From: Streptomyces sp. WZ-12 | GTDB lineage: Bacteria > Actinomycetota > Actinomycetes > Streptomycetales > Streptomycetaceae | Assembly (NCBI RefSeq): GCF_028898845.1 | Contig: NZ_CP118574.1 | Location: forward strand, 930,001-994,000 | Direction of reading: 5' to 3' | DNA length: 64,000 nt | Part shown: positions 40,601-49,813 of the stretch, one piece after another | Numbering within the stretch: the first letter of the stretch is position 1 | How the letters are laid out: every line of letters starts with the position of its first letter | The notes under the pieces: model-generated | Told to the model about the DNA's origin: nothing | Databases searched by the model: none | The model's input: only the letters and a program-made list of their open reading frames with translations | Translations under genes and position numbers: made by a program

Positions 40601-41650
40601 CTACGGGGACGTGCGTGGCCCGTTGGCGTCGGAGGGGGTGAGGAGGCGGCGGAGCCAGCGGGTGCGGGCGTGCTGGGCGTCCCGACTGAGGGCCGCCCCT
40701 GGGGCGAGGGTGTCGTAGCCGTGGCAGGCTCCGGGCCAGACATGCAGTTCGGCCTGGCCACCGGCCCGCCAGAGGGCGTTGGCGTAGGCCACGCCCTCGT
40801 CCCGGAAGGTCTCGGCCGATCCGACCTCGATGTAGGTCGGGGGCAGCCCGGACAGGTCGGTGGCGCGGGCGGGCGCGGCGTAGGGCGGGAGGTCAGCGGC
40901 GCCGTACCGGTCGCCCAACAGTGCCTGCCAGGCGGTGGCGTTGGAGGTGCGGTCCCACAGATCGGTTCCGGCCATCTGGTGACTGGAGTAGGTGGCGTTG
41001 CGGTCGTCGAGCATCGGGCAGACGAGGAGCTGGCCGAGCGGTGTGGGGCCGCCCCGGTCGCGGGTGAGCAGGGCGAGCGCCGCGGCCAGTCCGCCACCGG
41101 CGCTCTTGCCGCCGACGATGATGCGGTGGGCGTCGATGCCCAGGCGCGTCGCGTGCGAGGCGGCCCAGGCAAGTCCCGCGTAGCAGTCCTCCACCGGTCC
41201 GGGGTACCGCGTCTGCGGCGCCAACCTGTACTCGACGGAGAGGACGGCCAGTTCGAGCGGGAGCGCCACGTTGCGCAACAGCCGTGGGAGGACGGACCAG
41301 GCGTTGCCGCTGATCATTCCGCCGCCGTGCATGTAGTACAGCGCCGGCAGCGGACCGGCGATCCCGGCGGGCCGCGCGCTGACCAGTGTGAGGTCCGGGT
41401 CGCCCGGCGCTCCCGGCACGCGCAGCTCCGCCACCTCGAAGCGGCCGTCGGCCCGGAGGTCCCGGACGGTCGGCCTGGGGCGGGCCGCGGCGTCCTGCCG
41501 CTGCCTGGCGGCGAGGTTCTCCGGGGTGACCGGAGCCCTCACCCGGTCACCCAACTCCGCCAGCACGGCGCTCAGTTCGGGGTCGAGCGGCGGTGCCGCG
41601 CCGGTGGGCTGCTGGGAACGGGGCGCCAAGGGCGCGTCATCAACCGTCAT
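40601..41650 (-). CDS. HSL-family alpha/beta hydrolase (esterase)
   Basis: A 349-residue hormone-sensitive-lipase-type esterase. The HGGG oxyanion motif appears in LYYMHGGGMISGNAW, the nucleophile elbow is GGKSAGGGLAAAL (Lys in place of the usual Asp in GDSAGG), and the His lies in ACHGYDTLAPGA. The substrate is probably a short acyl ester. The ATG at 41650 gives a normal family N-terminus. It is 93 bases upstream of the D-Ala carboxypeptidase-like gene on the same strand and may be cotranscribed with it. Confidence 0.9.
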   Translation of the reverse strand: MTVDDAPLAPRSQQPTGAAPPLDPELSAVLAELGDRVRAPVTPENLAARQRQDAAARPRPTVRDLRADGRFEVAELRVPGAPGDPDLTLVSARPAGIAGPLPALYYMHGGGMISGNAWSVLPRLLRNVALPLELAVLSVEYRLAPQTRYPGPVEDCYAGLAWAASHATRLGIDAHRIIVGGKSAGGGLAAALALLTRDRGGPTPLGQLLVCPMLDDRNATYSSHQMAGTDLWDRTSNATAWQALLGDRYGAADLPPYAAPARATDLSGLPPTYIEVGSAETFRDEGVAYANALWRAGGQAELHVWPGACHGYDTLAPGAALSRDAQHARTRWLRRLLTPSDANGPRTSP

Positions 41651-41938
41651 GGCCTGCCGTCCGGGAGCGCTCGCGCGATGTTCATGTCGCGTAGTCAACC
41701 ACCCGTCGGGCGGCGGCGACCGCCGCTCGGCGAAGGTCGCGGAGGGAGGAAGGTCACAGGTGGGGGCCTTGAACGCGGCCGGGTCCAGCGGTCGTTGAGG
41801 GGTGGTGTCGGCGAGCGGCGCCCTCACTGCCGTGGCGGGTACGGGTCGGCATCGGTCGTGATCCGTATGTGATCGGCGTCCCGTAATGTCCCTCTGGGCA
41901 ATGTTCAAGACATACGCGAACAACGCGGGGGCCAGTTC

Positions 41939-43096
41939 ATGACGTATCGACGTACGGCGATACCGGCGGTGGCCGGTGGGCTACTGCTCACGGCGCTGTT
42001 GTGGTGGGCGGGGGCGAGCGTGCACGCGTTGGAACTGCCAGGCACCACCCGTGTGCTCGACGGCCAGACCGTCGCGGAACTCCGGAGCTGGCTCCTGCCC
42101 TGGGCGTACGACCCGCTCGGCGCGGCTCGGTTCGGCAGCGCGATGGTGGGTGGGGACGCGGTCGGGACCGACGGTGCGAGCTATACGGCGCTGGAGGCGA
42201 CCGGGCAGCAGATCCGGTTCGGCGCGGTCCTGGTCTTCTTCTCGTCGGGGGCGCTGTTCCTGCTCCGCAGGCTGCCGCCGGAGCGCGGTCGGATGCCGGC
42301 GGCGCTGTTGGCGTTGTGGGCCTGGGGCCTGGCGGCCGGAACGCTGGCGGTGACGGTGTCCGCGCCGTGGTGGATCGCCTCAGGGGGCCGCGGCAGTTTC
42401 CGTTTCCTGCCGCACCTGGCGGGGGTGATCGCCTCCGGGCGGGAGGTTCTGGTGGGGACCGCGCTGGTCGTCGCGGTGGCGACCGTCCTCGTGGCGCGGC
42501 TGACGGTCAACGGGGCCGGTCCGTTGCCGCGGGAGGTCGTTCCGACGCGCGCCGCGCGCCTGTCAGCGACCGTCGGGACCGCGGTGGTCGCGGTGGCCGT
42601 GCTGGTCGTCTCCCGGCTGTCGGTCGCCGCCGCGCTCCAGTCGGTTTCGCCGAGCGTCGGGGTGTTGTCGGAACCGGGCGATCTGCTGCGCCAGTGGCTG
42701 CTGTTCGGCGCGTGGTCGGGGCCGGGCAACGCGGCGTTCGGTGCCTGGCTGTTGGACCGCGGGGCGGACGTGCTGCTGCTCGTCGTGGTGTGGTGGGCGC
42801 TGCGGCGGCTACCCGGGCTGCTCACCCGGGCCACCGTGCCGGCGATGGCGATGGGTGGGGTCTGCGCGACCGTGCTCGGGCTGCTGGCGGGCGAGTTGCT
42901 GCGGATGGTCCGCGGCGCGGTGGAGTTGCCCGGCGATCCGCTGCGCCTCCTGAGCGGCTTCGCCGCGGGTGTCCCGGCCGCGCTGGTCTGGGGACTGGTG
43001 GCGGGCGTTGCGGCCGCGGTGACGCTGCGGGTGGTGAGGGGCCGCGCGGAGGTCGCCGGCGCCGCGCCGGACGGCCCGGAGCCCACCCACCCGTAG
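41939..43096 (+). CDS. Polytopic membrane protein of unknown function
   Basis: A 385-residue membrane protein with about seven to eight hydrophobic segments, among them AVAGGLLLTALLWWAGASVH, FGAVLVFFSSGALFLL, LLALWAWGLAAGTLAVTVSA and AATVLGLLAGELL-type helices. Two loops carry related Arg/Trp-rich blocks (LRSWLLPWAYDPLGAARFG and LRQWLLFGAWSGPGNAAFGA), suggesting an internal duplication of a four-helix half. I recognise no named family. Nothing in the surroundings suggests a function. The ATG at 41939 is supported by CGGGGGCC upstream. Confidence 0.75.
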   Translation: MTYRRTAIPAVAGGLLLTALLWWAGASVHALELPGTTRVLDGQTVAELRSWLLPWAYDPLGAARFGSAMVGGDAVGTDGASYTALEATGQQIRFGAVLVFFSSGALFLLRRLPPERGRMPAALLALWAWGLAAGTLAVTVSAPWWIASGGRGSFRFLPHLAGVIASGREVLVGTALVVAVATVLVARLTVNGAGPLPREVVPTRAARLSATVGTAVVAVAVLVVSRLSVAAALQSVSPSVGVLSEPGDLLRQWLLFGAWSGPGNAAFGAWLLDRGADVLLLVVVWWALRRLPGLLTRATVPAMAMGGVCATVLGLLAGELLRMVRGAVELPGDPLRLLSGFAAGVPAALVWGLVAGVAAAVTLRVVRGRAEVAGAAPDGPEPTHP

Positions 43097-43147
43097 GGCC
43101 GTGGGGCGCCGCCCGGTTGGCGCGACGCCCCGGTCAGCCCGTACGCC

Positions 43148-44275
43148 TCAGCTCAGCGTCTTGAGCGCGGCCACGTCGTAGGGCTTGAGCTCCGCGAAGC
43201 GGTCGGCCAGGATCTTGGCGGCCCACTCCGGGTCCTGGAGGAGGGCCCGGCCGACGGCGACCAGGTCGAACTCGTCGCGCTCCAGGCGGTCGAGGAGGTT
43301 GTCGATGCCCTGGACCGGGGCCCCGTCGCCCTGGAAGGAGCGGAGGAAGTCGCCGTCGAGGCCGACCGAGCCGACGGTGATGGTGGGCCGGCCGGTGAGC
43401 TTCTTGGTCCAGCCCGCGAGGTTGAGGTCCGAGCCCTCGAACTCGGGGAGCCAGTAGCGGCGGGTGGAGGCGTGGAAGGCGTCGACGCCGGCGGCGGCCA
43501 GCGGGGTCAGGATCGCCTCCAACTCCTCCGGGGTGTCGGCCAGCTTGGCGTCGTAGACCTCCTGCTTCCACTGCGAGTAGCGGAAGATCACCGGGAAGTC
43601 GGGCGAGACGGACTCGCGGACCGCGGCCACGATCTCGGCCGCGAACTTCGTGCGGGCCACCGGGTCGCCGCCGTAGGCGTCGGTGCGGCGGTTGGTGCCG
43701 GCCCAGAGGAACTGGTCGATGAGGTAGCCGTGGGCGCCGTGCAGTTCGATGCCGTCGAAGCCGATGCGCTCGGCGGCCGCGGCGGCCTCGGCGAAGGCGC
43801 CGATGACGTCGTCCAGGTCGCGCTGGGTCATCGCCTTGCCGGCGCCCTCGGTGCCGTCGACGCGGAGGCCGGAGGGGCTGACGGAGGGGGCGGCGGCGAA
43901 GGGCGGCTCGCCCTCCTTGCGGACCGTGCCGATGTGCCAGAGTTGCGGCACGATCGTGCCGCCCGCCTCGTGGACGGCCTGGACGACCTTCGCCCAGCCG
44001 GCGAGCTGCTCGTCGCCGTGGAAGCGCGGCACCCGGTCGCTGTTCCCGGCCGACTCGTGGCCGACGTAGGTCCCCTCGGTGATGATCAGTCCCACGCCCG
44101 CGGCGGCGCGGCGGGCGTAGTACGACCGCACGTCCTCGCCGGCGATGCCGTCCGGGGAGAACATGCGCGTCATCGGCGCCATCGCGATGCGGTTCGGGAC
44201 GGTCAGGCCGTTGAGCGCGACGGGGCGGGACAGGATCTCGGCCGCGCGGGAGGCGGGGGACGCGGGGACGGTCAC
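43148..44275 (-). CDS. Old Yellow Enzyme-type ene-reductase
   Basis: A 375-residue NADH:flavin oxidoreductase/12-oxophytodienoate reductase. FMN-barrel motifs include RIAMAPMTRMFSPDG, PQLWHIGTVRKEGEPP, GFDGIELHGAHGYLIDQFL and EFDLVAVGRALLQDPEW. His in LHGAHGYL and the FMN-binding residues appear intact. It reduces activated C=C bonds of enals, enones or nitro-olefins. The GTG at 44275 follows GAGGAGTC. It faces a 290-base spacer with a short dyad. The gene is probably used in detoxification of electrophiles; the physiological substrate is unknown. Confidence 0.92.
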   Translation of the reverse strand: MTVPASPASRAAEILSRPVALNGLTVPNRIAMAPMTRMFSPDGIAGEDVRSYYARRAAAGVGLIITEGTYVGHESAGNSDRVPRFHGDEQLAGWAKVVQAVHEAGGTIVPQLWHIGTVRKEGEPPFAAAPSVSPSGLRVDGTEGAGKAMTQRDLDDVIGAFAEAAAAAERIGFDGIELHGAHGYLIDQFLWAGTNRRTDAYGGDPVARTKFAAEIVAAVRESVSPDFPVIFRYSQWKQEVYDAKLADTPEELEAILTPLAAAGVDAFHASTRRYWLPEFEGSDLNLAGWTKKLTGRPTITVGSVGLDGDFLRSFQGDGAPVQGIDNLLDRLERDEFDLVAVGRALLQDPEWAAKILADRFAELKPYDVAALKTLS

Positions 44276-44309
44276 GGGGACTCCTCGTGGATACCAGTCA
44301 ATAAGGGTG

Positions 44310-44326
44310 CACGCATGGGTTGCGTG
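44310..44326. promoter_or_regulatory. Dyad upstream of ene-reductase gene
   Basis: CACGCA-TGGGT-TGCGTG forms a 6-base inverted repeat with a 5-base spacer, centred 43 bases before the ene-reductase start. It could be an operator for an unlinked repressor, since no regulator gene is adjacent. Apart from this the 44276-44566 spacer has no recognisable feature. Confidence 0.4.
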
Positions 44327-44566
44327 TAGAAGCCAACCTGACTGGCGGCCCGGGCATTCCGACCGCCCGGAGCACCCCGATGTGATCCTGACCACGCGCC
44401 CGGGCGGGACGGTCGCCGCCGCGTTCGAACGCATCGCCCACGGCCGCCACACTCCCCATTACCGGACAAATGGGCGGATAGCCTTCCCGGCGGTGCTCGG
44501 CCAGCCAGAGAACCGGCGGCCCCACCCGGCGCCCCAACCCACCGTCCACGAAAGGCCCCCACCATC

Positions 44567-46438
44567 ATGACCGCAGCGCAGACCATCACGCTCGGGCCCG
44601 AAAGCGACCTGCCCCAGGTCTTCGAACTCGCGCAGCAACTGCGCGTGGACTCGGTGCGCGCCAGCACCGCGGCGGGTTCCGGGCACCCCACGTCGAGCCT
44701 GTCCGCGGCCGATCTGATGGCGGTCCTGATGACCCGCCACCTGCACTACGACTGGGACGCGCCCGACAACCCCGCCGGCGACCACCTGGTCTTCTCCAAG
44801 GGACACGCCTCTCCCCTGCTGTACGCGATGTTCAAGGCGGTCGGCGCGGTCAGCGACGAGGAGTTGATGACGACCTACCGCCGCTTCGACCACCGCCTCC
44901 AGGGCCACCCCACCCCCGTGCTGCCCTGGGTGGACGTGGCCACCGGCTCGCTGGGCCAGGGCATCGGCTACGGCGTCGGCATCGCGCTGGCCGGGCGGGA
45001 CCTGGACAAGCAGCCCTACCGGGTGTGGGTGCTGTGCGGGGACAGCGAGATGGCCGAGGGGTCGGTGTGGGAGGCCCTCGACAAGGCCGGCCACAACGAG
45101 CTCACCAACTTCACCGTCGTCATCGACGTCAACCGCCTGGGACAGCGCGGCCCCACCGAGTTGGAGTGGGACACCGCCGCCTACGCCCGCCGCGTCGAGG
45201 CGTTCGGCTGCCGCGCGCTCGTGATCGACGGGCATGACCTGCCGGCGATCGACGAGGCGCTGACCACTGCCGCCGACGGCCGGGCGCCCACCGTCATCAT
45301 CGCCAGGACCGTCAAGGGCCGCGGCGTCTCCGAGGTGGCCGACAAGGAGGGTTGGCACGGCAAGGCACTGCCCGAGGACCTGGCCGACCGGGCCGTCGCC
45401 GAACTGGGCGGCGTCCGGCACCTGCGCGTGCGCGGCCCCCAGCCGCCCGCCGCCGCGCCCGTCCCCGTCCCGGACGCCGGCCCAGTGGAACTGCCCCGCT
45501 TCGACGTCGGCGACAAGGTCGCCACCCGCGTCGCCTTCGGGCACGCCCTGGCCGCCCTCGGCGCCCGCCCCGATGTCGTCGCCCTGGACGCCGAGGTCGG
45601 CAACTCCACGCACGCCGAGGACTTCGAAAAGGTCCACCCCGAGCGGTACTTCCAGACCTACATCGCCGAACAGCAGATGATCGCCAGTGCCGTCGGCATG
45701 GCCGTCCGCGGCTACCGCCCCTACGCCACCACCTTCGCCGCCTTCCTCACCCGCGCCCACGACTTCATCCGCATGGCCGCCGTCTCCCAGATCACCATGG
45801 CGCTGTGCGGAACCCACTGCGGCGTCGAGATCGGCGCCGACGGGCCCTCCCAAATGGGCCTGGAGGACCTGTCGATGATGCGCGCCGTGCACGGCTCCAC
45901 CGTCCTCTACCCCAGCGACGCCAACTCCGCGGCCGCCCTGACCGCCGCCATGGCCGAGCTCGACGGCATCTCCTACCTGCGCGCCACCCGCGGCGGCTAC
46001 CCCGTCCTCTACGACGGCGACGAAGCCTTCCCGGTCGGCGGTTCCAAGACCCTGCGCGAGGGCGAGCACGACCAAGTCACCCTGATCGGCGCCGGCGTGA
46101 CCCTGCACGAATGCCTGGCGGCCGCCGAACACCTCGCCGGCGACGGCATCCAGGCCCGCGTCATCGACCTGTACTCGATCAAGCCGCTCGACGTCGCCGC
46201 CCTCGCCCGGGCCGCCCAGGACACCGGCGCGCTCGTCGTCGTCGAGGACCACCACCCCGAGGGCGGCGTCGGAGAGGCCGTGCTGTCGGCGCTCGCCTCC
46301 AGCGGCAACCATCCGGCCTTCACCCACCTCGCCGTCACCAACCTCCCGGGCTCCGGCACCACCGGCGAACTCCTCGACGCGGCCGGCATTTCCCGGTCCC
46401 ACATCGTCCAGGCGGCCCGCGCGCTGATCCAGCGTTAG
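44567..46438 (+). CDS. tkt: Transketolase
   Basis: A 623-residue full-length transketolase. The N-terminal TPP domain has SGHPTSSLSAADLMA, SKGHASPLLYAM, TGSLGQGIGYGVGIAL and the TPP motif GDSEMAEGSVWEALDKA. The pyrimidine domain has YIAEQQMIASAVGMAVRGYR, and the C-terminal domain GVTLHECLAAAEHLAG. The sequence is shorter than the pentose-phosphate E. coli type and resembles the alternative actinobacterial or animal-like branch. It exchanges ketol units between sugar phosphates. No other pentose-pathway genes adjoin it, so it may be a paralogue with a specialised role. The ATG at 44567 is followed directly by the family N-terminus. Confidence 0.93.
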   Translation: MTAAQTITLGPESDLPQVFELAQQLRVDSVRASTAAGSGHPTSSLSAADLMAVLMTRHLHYDWDAPDNPAGDHLVFSKGHASPLLYAMFKAVGAVSDEELMTTYRRFDHRLQGHPTPVLPWVDVATGSLGQGIGYGVGIALAGRDLDKQPYRVWVLCGDSEMAEGSVWEALDKAGHNELTNFTVVIDVNRLGQRGPTELEWDTAAYARRVEAFGCRALVIDGHDLPAIDEALTTAADGRAPTVIIARTVKGRGVSEVADKEGWHGKALPEDLADRAVAELGGVRHLRVRGPQPPAAAPVPVPDAGPVELPRFDVGDKVATRVAFGHALAALGARPDVVALDAEVGNSTHAEDFEKVHPERYFQTYIAEQQMIASAVGMAVRGYRPYATTFAAFLTRAHDFIRMAAVSQITMALCGTHCGVEIGADGPSQMGLEDLSMMRAVHGSTVLYPSDANSAAALTAAMAELDGISYLRATRGGYPVLYDGDEAFPVGGSKTLREGEHDQVTLIGAGVTLHECLAAAEHLAGDGIQARVIDLYSIKPLDVAALARAAQDTGALVVVEDHHPEGGVGEAVLSALASSGNHPAFTHLAVTNLPGSGTTGELLDAAGISRSHIVQAARALIQR

Positions 46439-46478
46439 CGGCGTCGTCCGGCGGTGGGGCCGGGGTGCCTGGCGAAGC

Positions 46479-46514
46479 GGCGGACCGCGCACCCGATCGG
46501 GAGGGCGGTCCGCC
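46479..46514. terminator. 10-bp hairpin between transketolase and calpain-like genes
   Basis: GGCGGACCGC (46479-46488) and GCGGTCCGCC (46505-46514) pair perfectly around a 16-base loop. It lies between two convergent genes and could terminate both. Confidence 0.65.
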
Positions 46515-46553
46515 GGGCGGGCGGTCGGCTCCGGTGCGGGCGCCCGGCGGGGG

Positions 46554-47849
46554 TCACCAGGTGTCGACGGCGTTGATGAGCGCCACGTGGGAGCCGACCT
46601 CCGGCAGCGTCAGCCAGCACTCCCACATCTGCCTGGTGGCACCGTCGCCCCACGGGTTTCCCAGACAGATCCGGCCGCCCGTCGGGTCCGCGTCCTTGAT
46701 GAAGTAGGCGTGGTTGGCGGCCAGTCGACCGCCGGCGATCTGGTCGCGGTCGCTGGTGCCGTAGGTGGCGGCGACGAGTGCCTGGCCGCGCGCCTTCCGG
46801 TCGGCGATCTCCCGGGCGAGCCAGGGCGAGGCGAGGTCCAGTTCCTGTACCTGGCGGCCGGTGAGCGTGGCGAGCGCGACGTCGACGGGGCCGCCCCGGG
46901 CGATGTCGGGATAGTTGCCGAACAGTTGGGCGGCGGCCTTCTCGAAGTAGCCCGGCCAGGTCTCCGCGTAACGGGCGTCCGCGGTATGGCCCTTGGCGCC
47001 CCAGAGGCCACCGTGGCCGTACGGCAGGTCCGGCACCACGGTGAGGGCGACCGAGCTGCCCTGGTCGTAGAGGGTGACGGTGACGGTGCCGTTGGCCTCC
47101 AGGCAGAGGTGGCGCGGGGCGTACTGCGGGTTGGCCTGGAGCACGGCCTGCATGCTGGTCAACAGCCAGCAGGTGCCGAAGCGGCCCTGGTCCATGTCCT
47201 GCCAGGACATCGCCTCGGTCGCGGCCGAGACCCACTGCCAGTTCTCGGTGACGTAGGCGCCGTCCACCTGCGCGAACGGGCCCTCCGGCAGGACCCAACC
47301 GTGGTCCGCGCAGTCACACCCGGCGTCGTAGTCGGGTTGACTGCACGGCATGCCGGTGCCGATCAGCATCGCGGCGTACGGGCTGACCGAGCGCAGCAGC
47401 CAGGTGAAGAGCTCCTGCTGGCGCCGCCAGTCATAGGCGGGCCGGCCGTGCTCGTCCTCGACGTGGGCGAGGGAGTCCCAACGGTCCAGGCCCTGGGTGC
47501 CGAACCGGCGGATGACCAGGTCGAGTTCGGTGGGCGGCAGGGGCACCAGCAGGTTGCCGACCTGGTCGAGCAGTGAACGGGCGCCGTAGCGTTGTTCGTC
47601 GGCGAACAGCGCGTTCCATGCCTGGCGGCCGATCTCGTCGGCGCGCTGGTGGTTGGGGAGCGGGCCGGGCGGCTGCCAGGGCAGTTCGACCACCGGGTGG
47701 CCGCCCTGGACGTAGTGGAGCCGGTCCCGGCCGACGCTGTCGCTGATCCCGTGCACCGCGTCCACGGCGCTCATCAGCTCGCGACCGCCGGGGATGAACG
47801 GCGCGGCCAGGTCGGCGACCTGGCGCCAGTTGTTGCGGTGGTATCCCAT
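46554..47849 (-). CDS. Calpain-type cysteine protease (peptidase family C2)
   Basis: A 431-residue protein whose C-terminal half matches a calpain catalytic core. The active-site Cys227 with preceding Gln lies in QGRFGTCWLLTSMQAVL. A conserved calpain block follows (ETWPGYFEKAAAQLFGNY, then GGPVDVALATLTG), then His380 in NHAYFIKD and Asn398 in LGNPWGDG. The N-terminal 200 residues are unrecognised and include a Cys cluster (C169, C178, C180). There is no signal peptide or calcium-binding EF hand, so it is probably cytosolic or exported by another route. The triad looks complete. The ATG at 47849 has GGGGGAG upstream. Confidence 0.85.
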   Translation of the reverse strand: MGYHRNNWRQVADLAAPFIPGGRELMSAVDAVHGISDSVGRDRLHYVQGGHPVVELPWQPPGPLPNHQRADEIGRQAWNALFADEQRYGARSLLDQVGNLLVPLPPTELDLVIRRFGTQGLDRWDSLAHVEDEHGRPAYDWRRQQELFTWLLRSVSPYAAMLIGTGMPCSQPDYDAGCDCADHGWVLPEGPFAQVDGAYVTENWQWVSAATEAMSWQDMDQGRFGTCWLLTSMQAVLQANPQYAPRHLCLEANGTVTVTLYDQGSSVALTVVPDLPYGHGGLWGAKGHTADARYAETWPGYFEKAAAQLFGNYPDIARGGPVDVALATLTGRQVQELDLASPWLAREIADRKARGQALVAATYGTSDRDQIAGGRLAANHAYFIKDADPTGGRICLGNPWGDGATRQMWECWLTLPEVGSHVALINAVDTW

Positions 47850-48253
47850 GTGTACTCCCCCGTACGTCCGCCACCCGACCGACGAGCGTACGCGGCGGAG
47901 GCGGCGGTTCGGTACCCGGCCCCTGGCGTTCGGCCGGCCCGCATCCGTTGCCGGCGGAACCACCGCGTGCGGTCACCCGGCCCGCCGCGCAGGAGGAGAC
48001 GGTTCATCACCTCGGCGGCCAGTCAGGCGAGTTGGCGGACGGTCTCCAGATGGACGCGTTCTCCGGCCGCCGCGCGATTCGCCGCGCCGGTGTCGGCGAG
48101 GCCCCCTTTACCCGCGCCGCCGCCGATGTGAGGCTGGATGACAACCCGTAGCACCGGCCGGCCCGAGGCGTGGGCTCGGCGGCGCGATCGGGGCAGCCGC
48201 GGGACGCGTCGGCCCGCACGGCCTGACCAGCCGCACCTGTAGGAGGAGTGCGC
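47850..48253. other. Spacer of about 400 bases, no recognisable gene
   Basis: It lies between the divergent calpain-like and VOC genes. Short frames on both strands are GC-driven and have no family match or ribosome site. AGGAGGA at 48241-48247 is the ribosome site of the downstream VOC gene. Confidence 0.45.
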
Positions 48254-49180
48254 ATGGCACTGCACCGTCTGATCTCCGTCACCATGGGGGTCCCCAACGT
48301 CGCCGAGACGGCCGCCTACTACGCCGAGTTCGGCCTCTCCCCCGAGGGCGACGGCTGGTTCGCCACCCGGGATGCCGGCCGCCAGTTGCGCATCGTGCCG
48401 GCGCCGACCCGGCGCCTCGTCGAGGTCCGGATCGGCGCGGACACCCCCGACGACCTGGCCTCGGCCGCCTCCCGGCTGCGCCGCCTGGGCATCGCCAGTC
48501 ACGCCGAGGGCGCCACCCTGACCGCCCACGACGCGGCGACCGGCCTGCGCGCCGTCCTTGAGGTCACCGGGCGACTGGCACAGCCGCCCGTGCCGGCCAC
48601 CGGCTACAACGGCCCCGGCCGCGACGAGCGCCTCGGCACCCGAGCCCCCGCCGTGCGGCGCACCGGCCCGGTCCGGCCGCGCAAACTGGGCCATGCGGTC
48701 CTCGGCACCGCCGACTTCGACGGCACGACCGCGTTCTTCCGTGACGGGCTCGGCCTCAAGGCGTCGGACTACCTCAAGGACCGCGGGGTGTTCCTGCGCT
48801 GCTCCACCGACCACCACAACATCCTCGTGCTGGCCGCCCCGGTCGCCTTCCTGCACCACACCTCCTGGCAGGTCGACGACCTCGACGAGGTCGGCCGGGG
48901 CGCCGCCGCGCTGTTGGCGGACCACCCCGAACGGCATGTCTGGGGCATGGGCCGGCACTACGCCGGTTCCAACTTCTTCTGGTACCTCAAAGACCCGGCC
49001 GGCAACTTCAGCGAGTTCTACTCCGACATGGACTGCATCGTCGACGACCAGCTGTGGACGCCCGAAGTCCTGGAGGGGGCCAAGGGGTTGCTGACGTGGG
49101 GGCCACCGCCCCCACCGTCCTTCCTCGCCCCCGACGACCTCGCCGCCCTGATGACGGGAACGCACGGCCCGACGGGGTGA
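48254..49180 (+). CDS. Extradiol-dioxygenase-like VOC protein
   Basis: A 308-residue two-module vicinal-oxygen-chelate protein resembling catechol 2,3-dioxygenases. Module one begins LHRLISVTMGVPNVAETAAY. Module two has the metal ligands in RKLGHAVLGTADFDGTTAFF, HTSWQVDDLDEV and GNFSEFYSDMD (His, His and Glu). Extradiol ring cleavage with Fe(II) is plausible, but the substrate is unknown. The ATG at 48254 is seven bases after AGGAGGA; a GTG at 48248 overlaps the ribosome site. Confidence 0.88.
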   Translation: MALHRLISVTMGVPNVAETAAYYAEFGLSPEGDGWFATRDAGRQLRIVPAPTRRLVEVRIGADTPDDLASAASRLRRLGIASHAEGATLTAHDAATGLRAVLEVTGRLAQPPVPATGYNGPGRDERLGTRAPAVRRTGPVRPRKLGHAVLGTADFDGTTAFFRDGLGLKASDYLKDRGVFLRCSTDHHNILVLAAPVAFLHHTSWQVDDLDEVGRGAAALLADHPERHVWGMGRHYAGSNFFWYLKDPAGNFSEFYSDMDCIVDDQLWTPEVLEGAKGLLTWGPPPPPSFLAPDDLAALMTGTHGPTG

Positions 49181-49243
49181 CTTGACGGGGCGTCGCACCA
49201 AGACAGCGGCCCCACGGGTGACTGGGCGGGACGACCCACCGGT

Positions 49244-49681
49244 TCAGAGGACCGGCTGTCCGATGCCCAGCATGTTCCCCTCGCTGTCGCGGAACCAGGC
49301 ACCGCGCTCGCCCCGCGCCCCCTTGCTCGGGTAGTTCCCCTCGACCTCGGCGATGCCGTCCCGCGTGCGCCCGCCGCCCAGCATCCCGGGCAGCTCGACG
49401 TCCTCGAACACCACCCCGCGCCGCCCGAGTTCGGACACCACGCGGTCGAGGTCGTCGACCTCCCAACTCATCTGGGTGAAGGTGCCGGGGGACGCGCCGG
49501 CCGAGCGGAACACCACGAACTCCGTCCCGCCGCAGCGGTAGAGCAGCCCACCGGGCCGTTCGTCGACGGGCTCCAGTCCGAGCCGCTCGGAGTAGAAGCG
49601 CCGCGCCCGCGCCAGATCCTGTGCCGGAAGCCTGGTCGCCACGCGCCCCTGGGCCAACGTCTGCCTGTCGTCTGCACTCAT
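49244..49681 (-). CDS. VOC-family (glyoxalase/bleomycin-resistance) protein
   Basis: A 145-residue single-module VOC protein: GRVATRLPAQDLARARRFYS, YRCGGTEFVVFRSAGASPG, MSWEVDDLDRVVSELGRRGV and the terminal WFRDSEGNMLGIGQPVL. The possible metal residues are mostly replaced (Arg/Gln/Glu), so it may bind a ligand rather than catalyse a reaction. It is convergent with the extradiol-type gene. No resistance function can be claimed. Confidence 0.85.
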   Translation of the reverse strand: MSADDRQTLAQGRVATRLPAQDLARARRFYSERLGLEPVDERPGGLLYRCGGTEFVVFRSAGASPGTFTQMSWEVDDLDRVVSELGRRGVVFEDVELPGMLGGGRTRDGIAEVEGNYPSKGARGERGAWFRDSEGNMLGIGQPVL

Positions 49682-49813
49682 GCCACAACTGTGCCGCGGG
49701 CGGCCGCCGGAGCGGCGCAGACACTCGCCGTCGACCCGGCATCCCCCCCCGAACTCCCCGGCCCCTCCACACCCGTCGACTCGTCCCGCACTCCCCCGTC
49801 GCCCACGCCTCCC

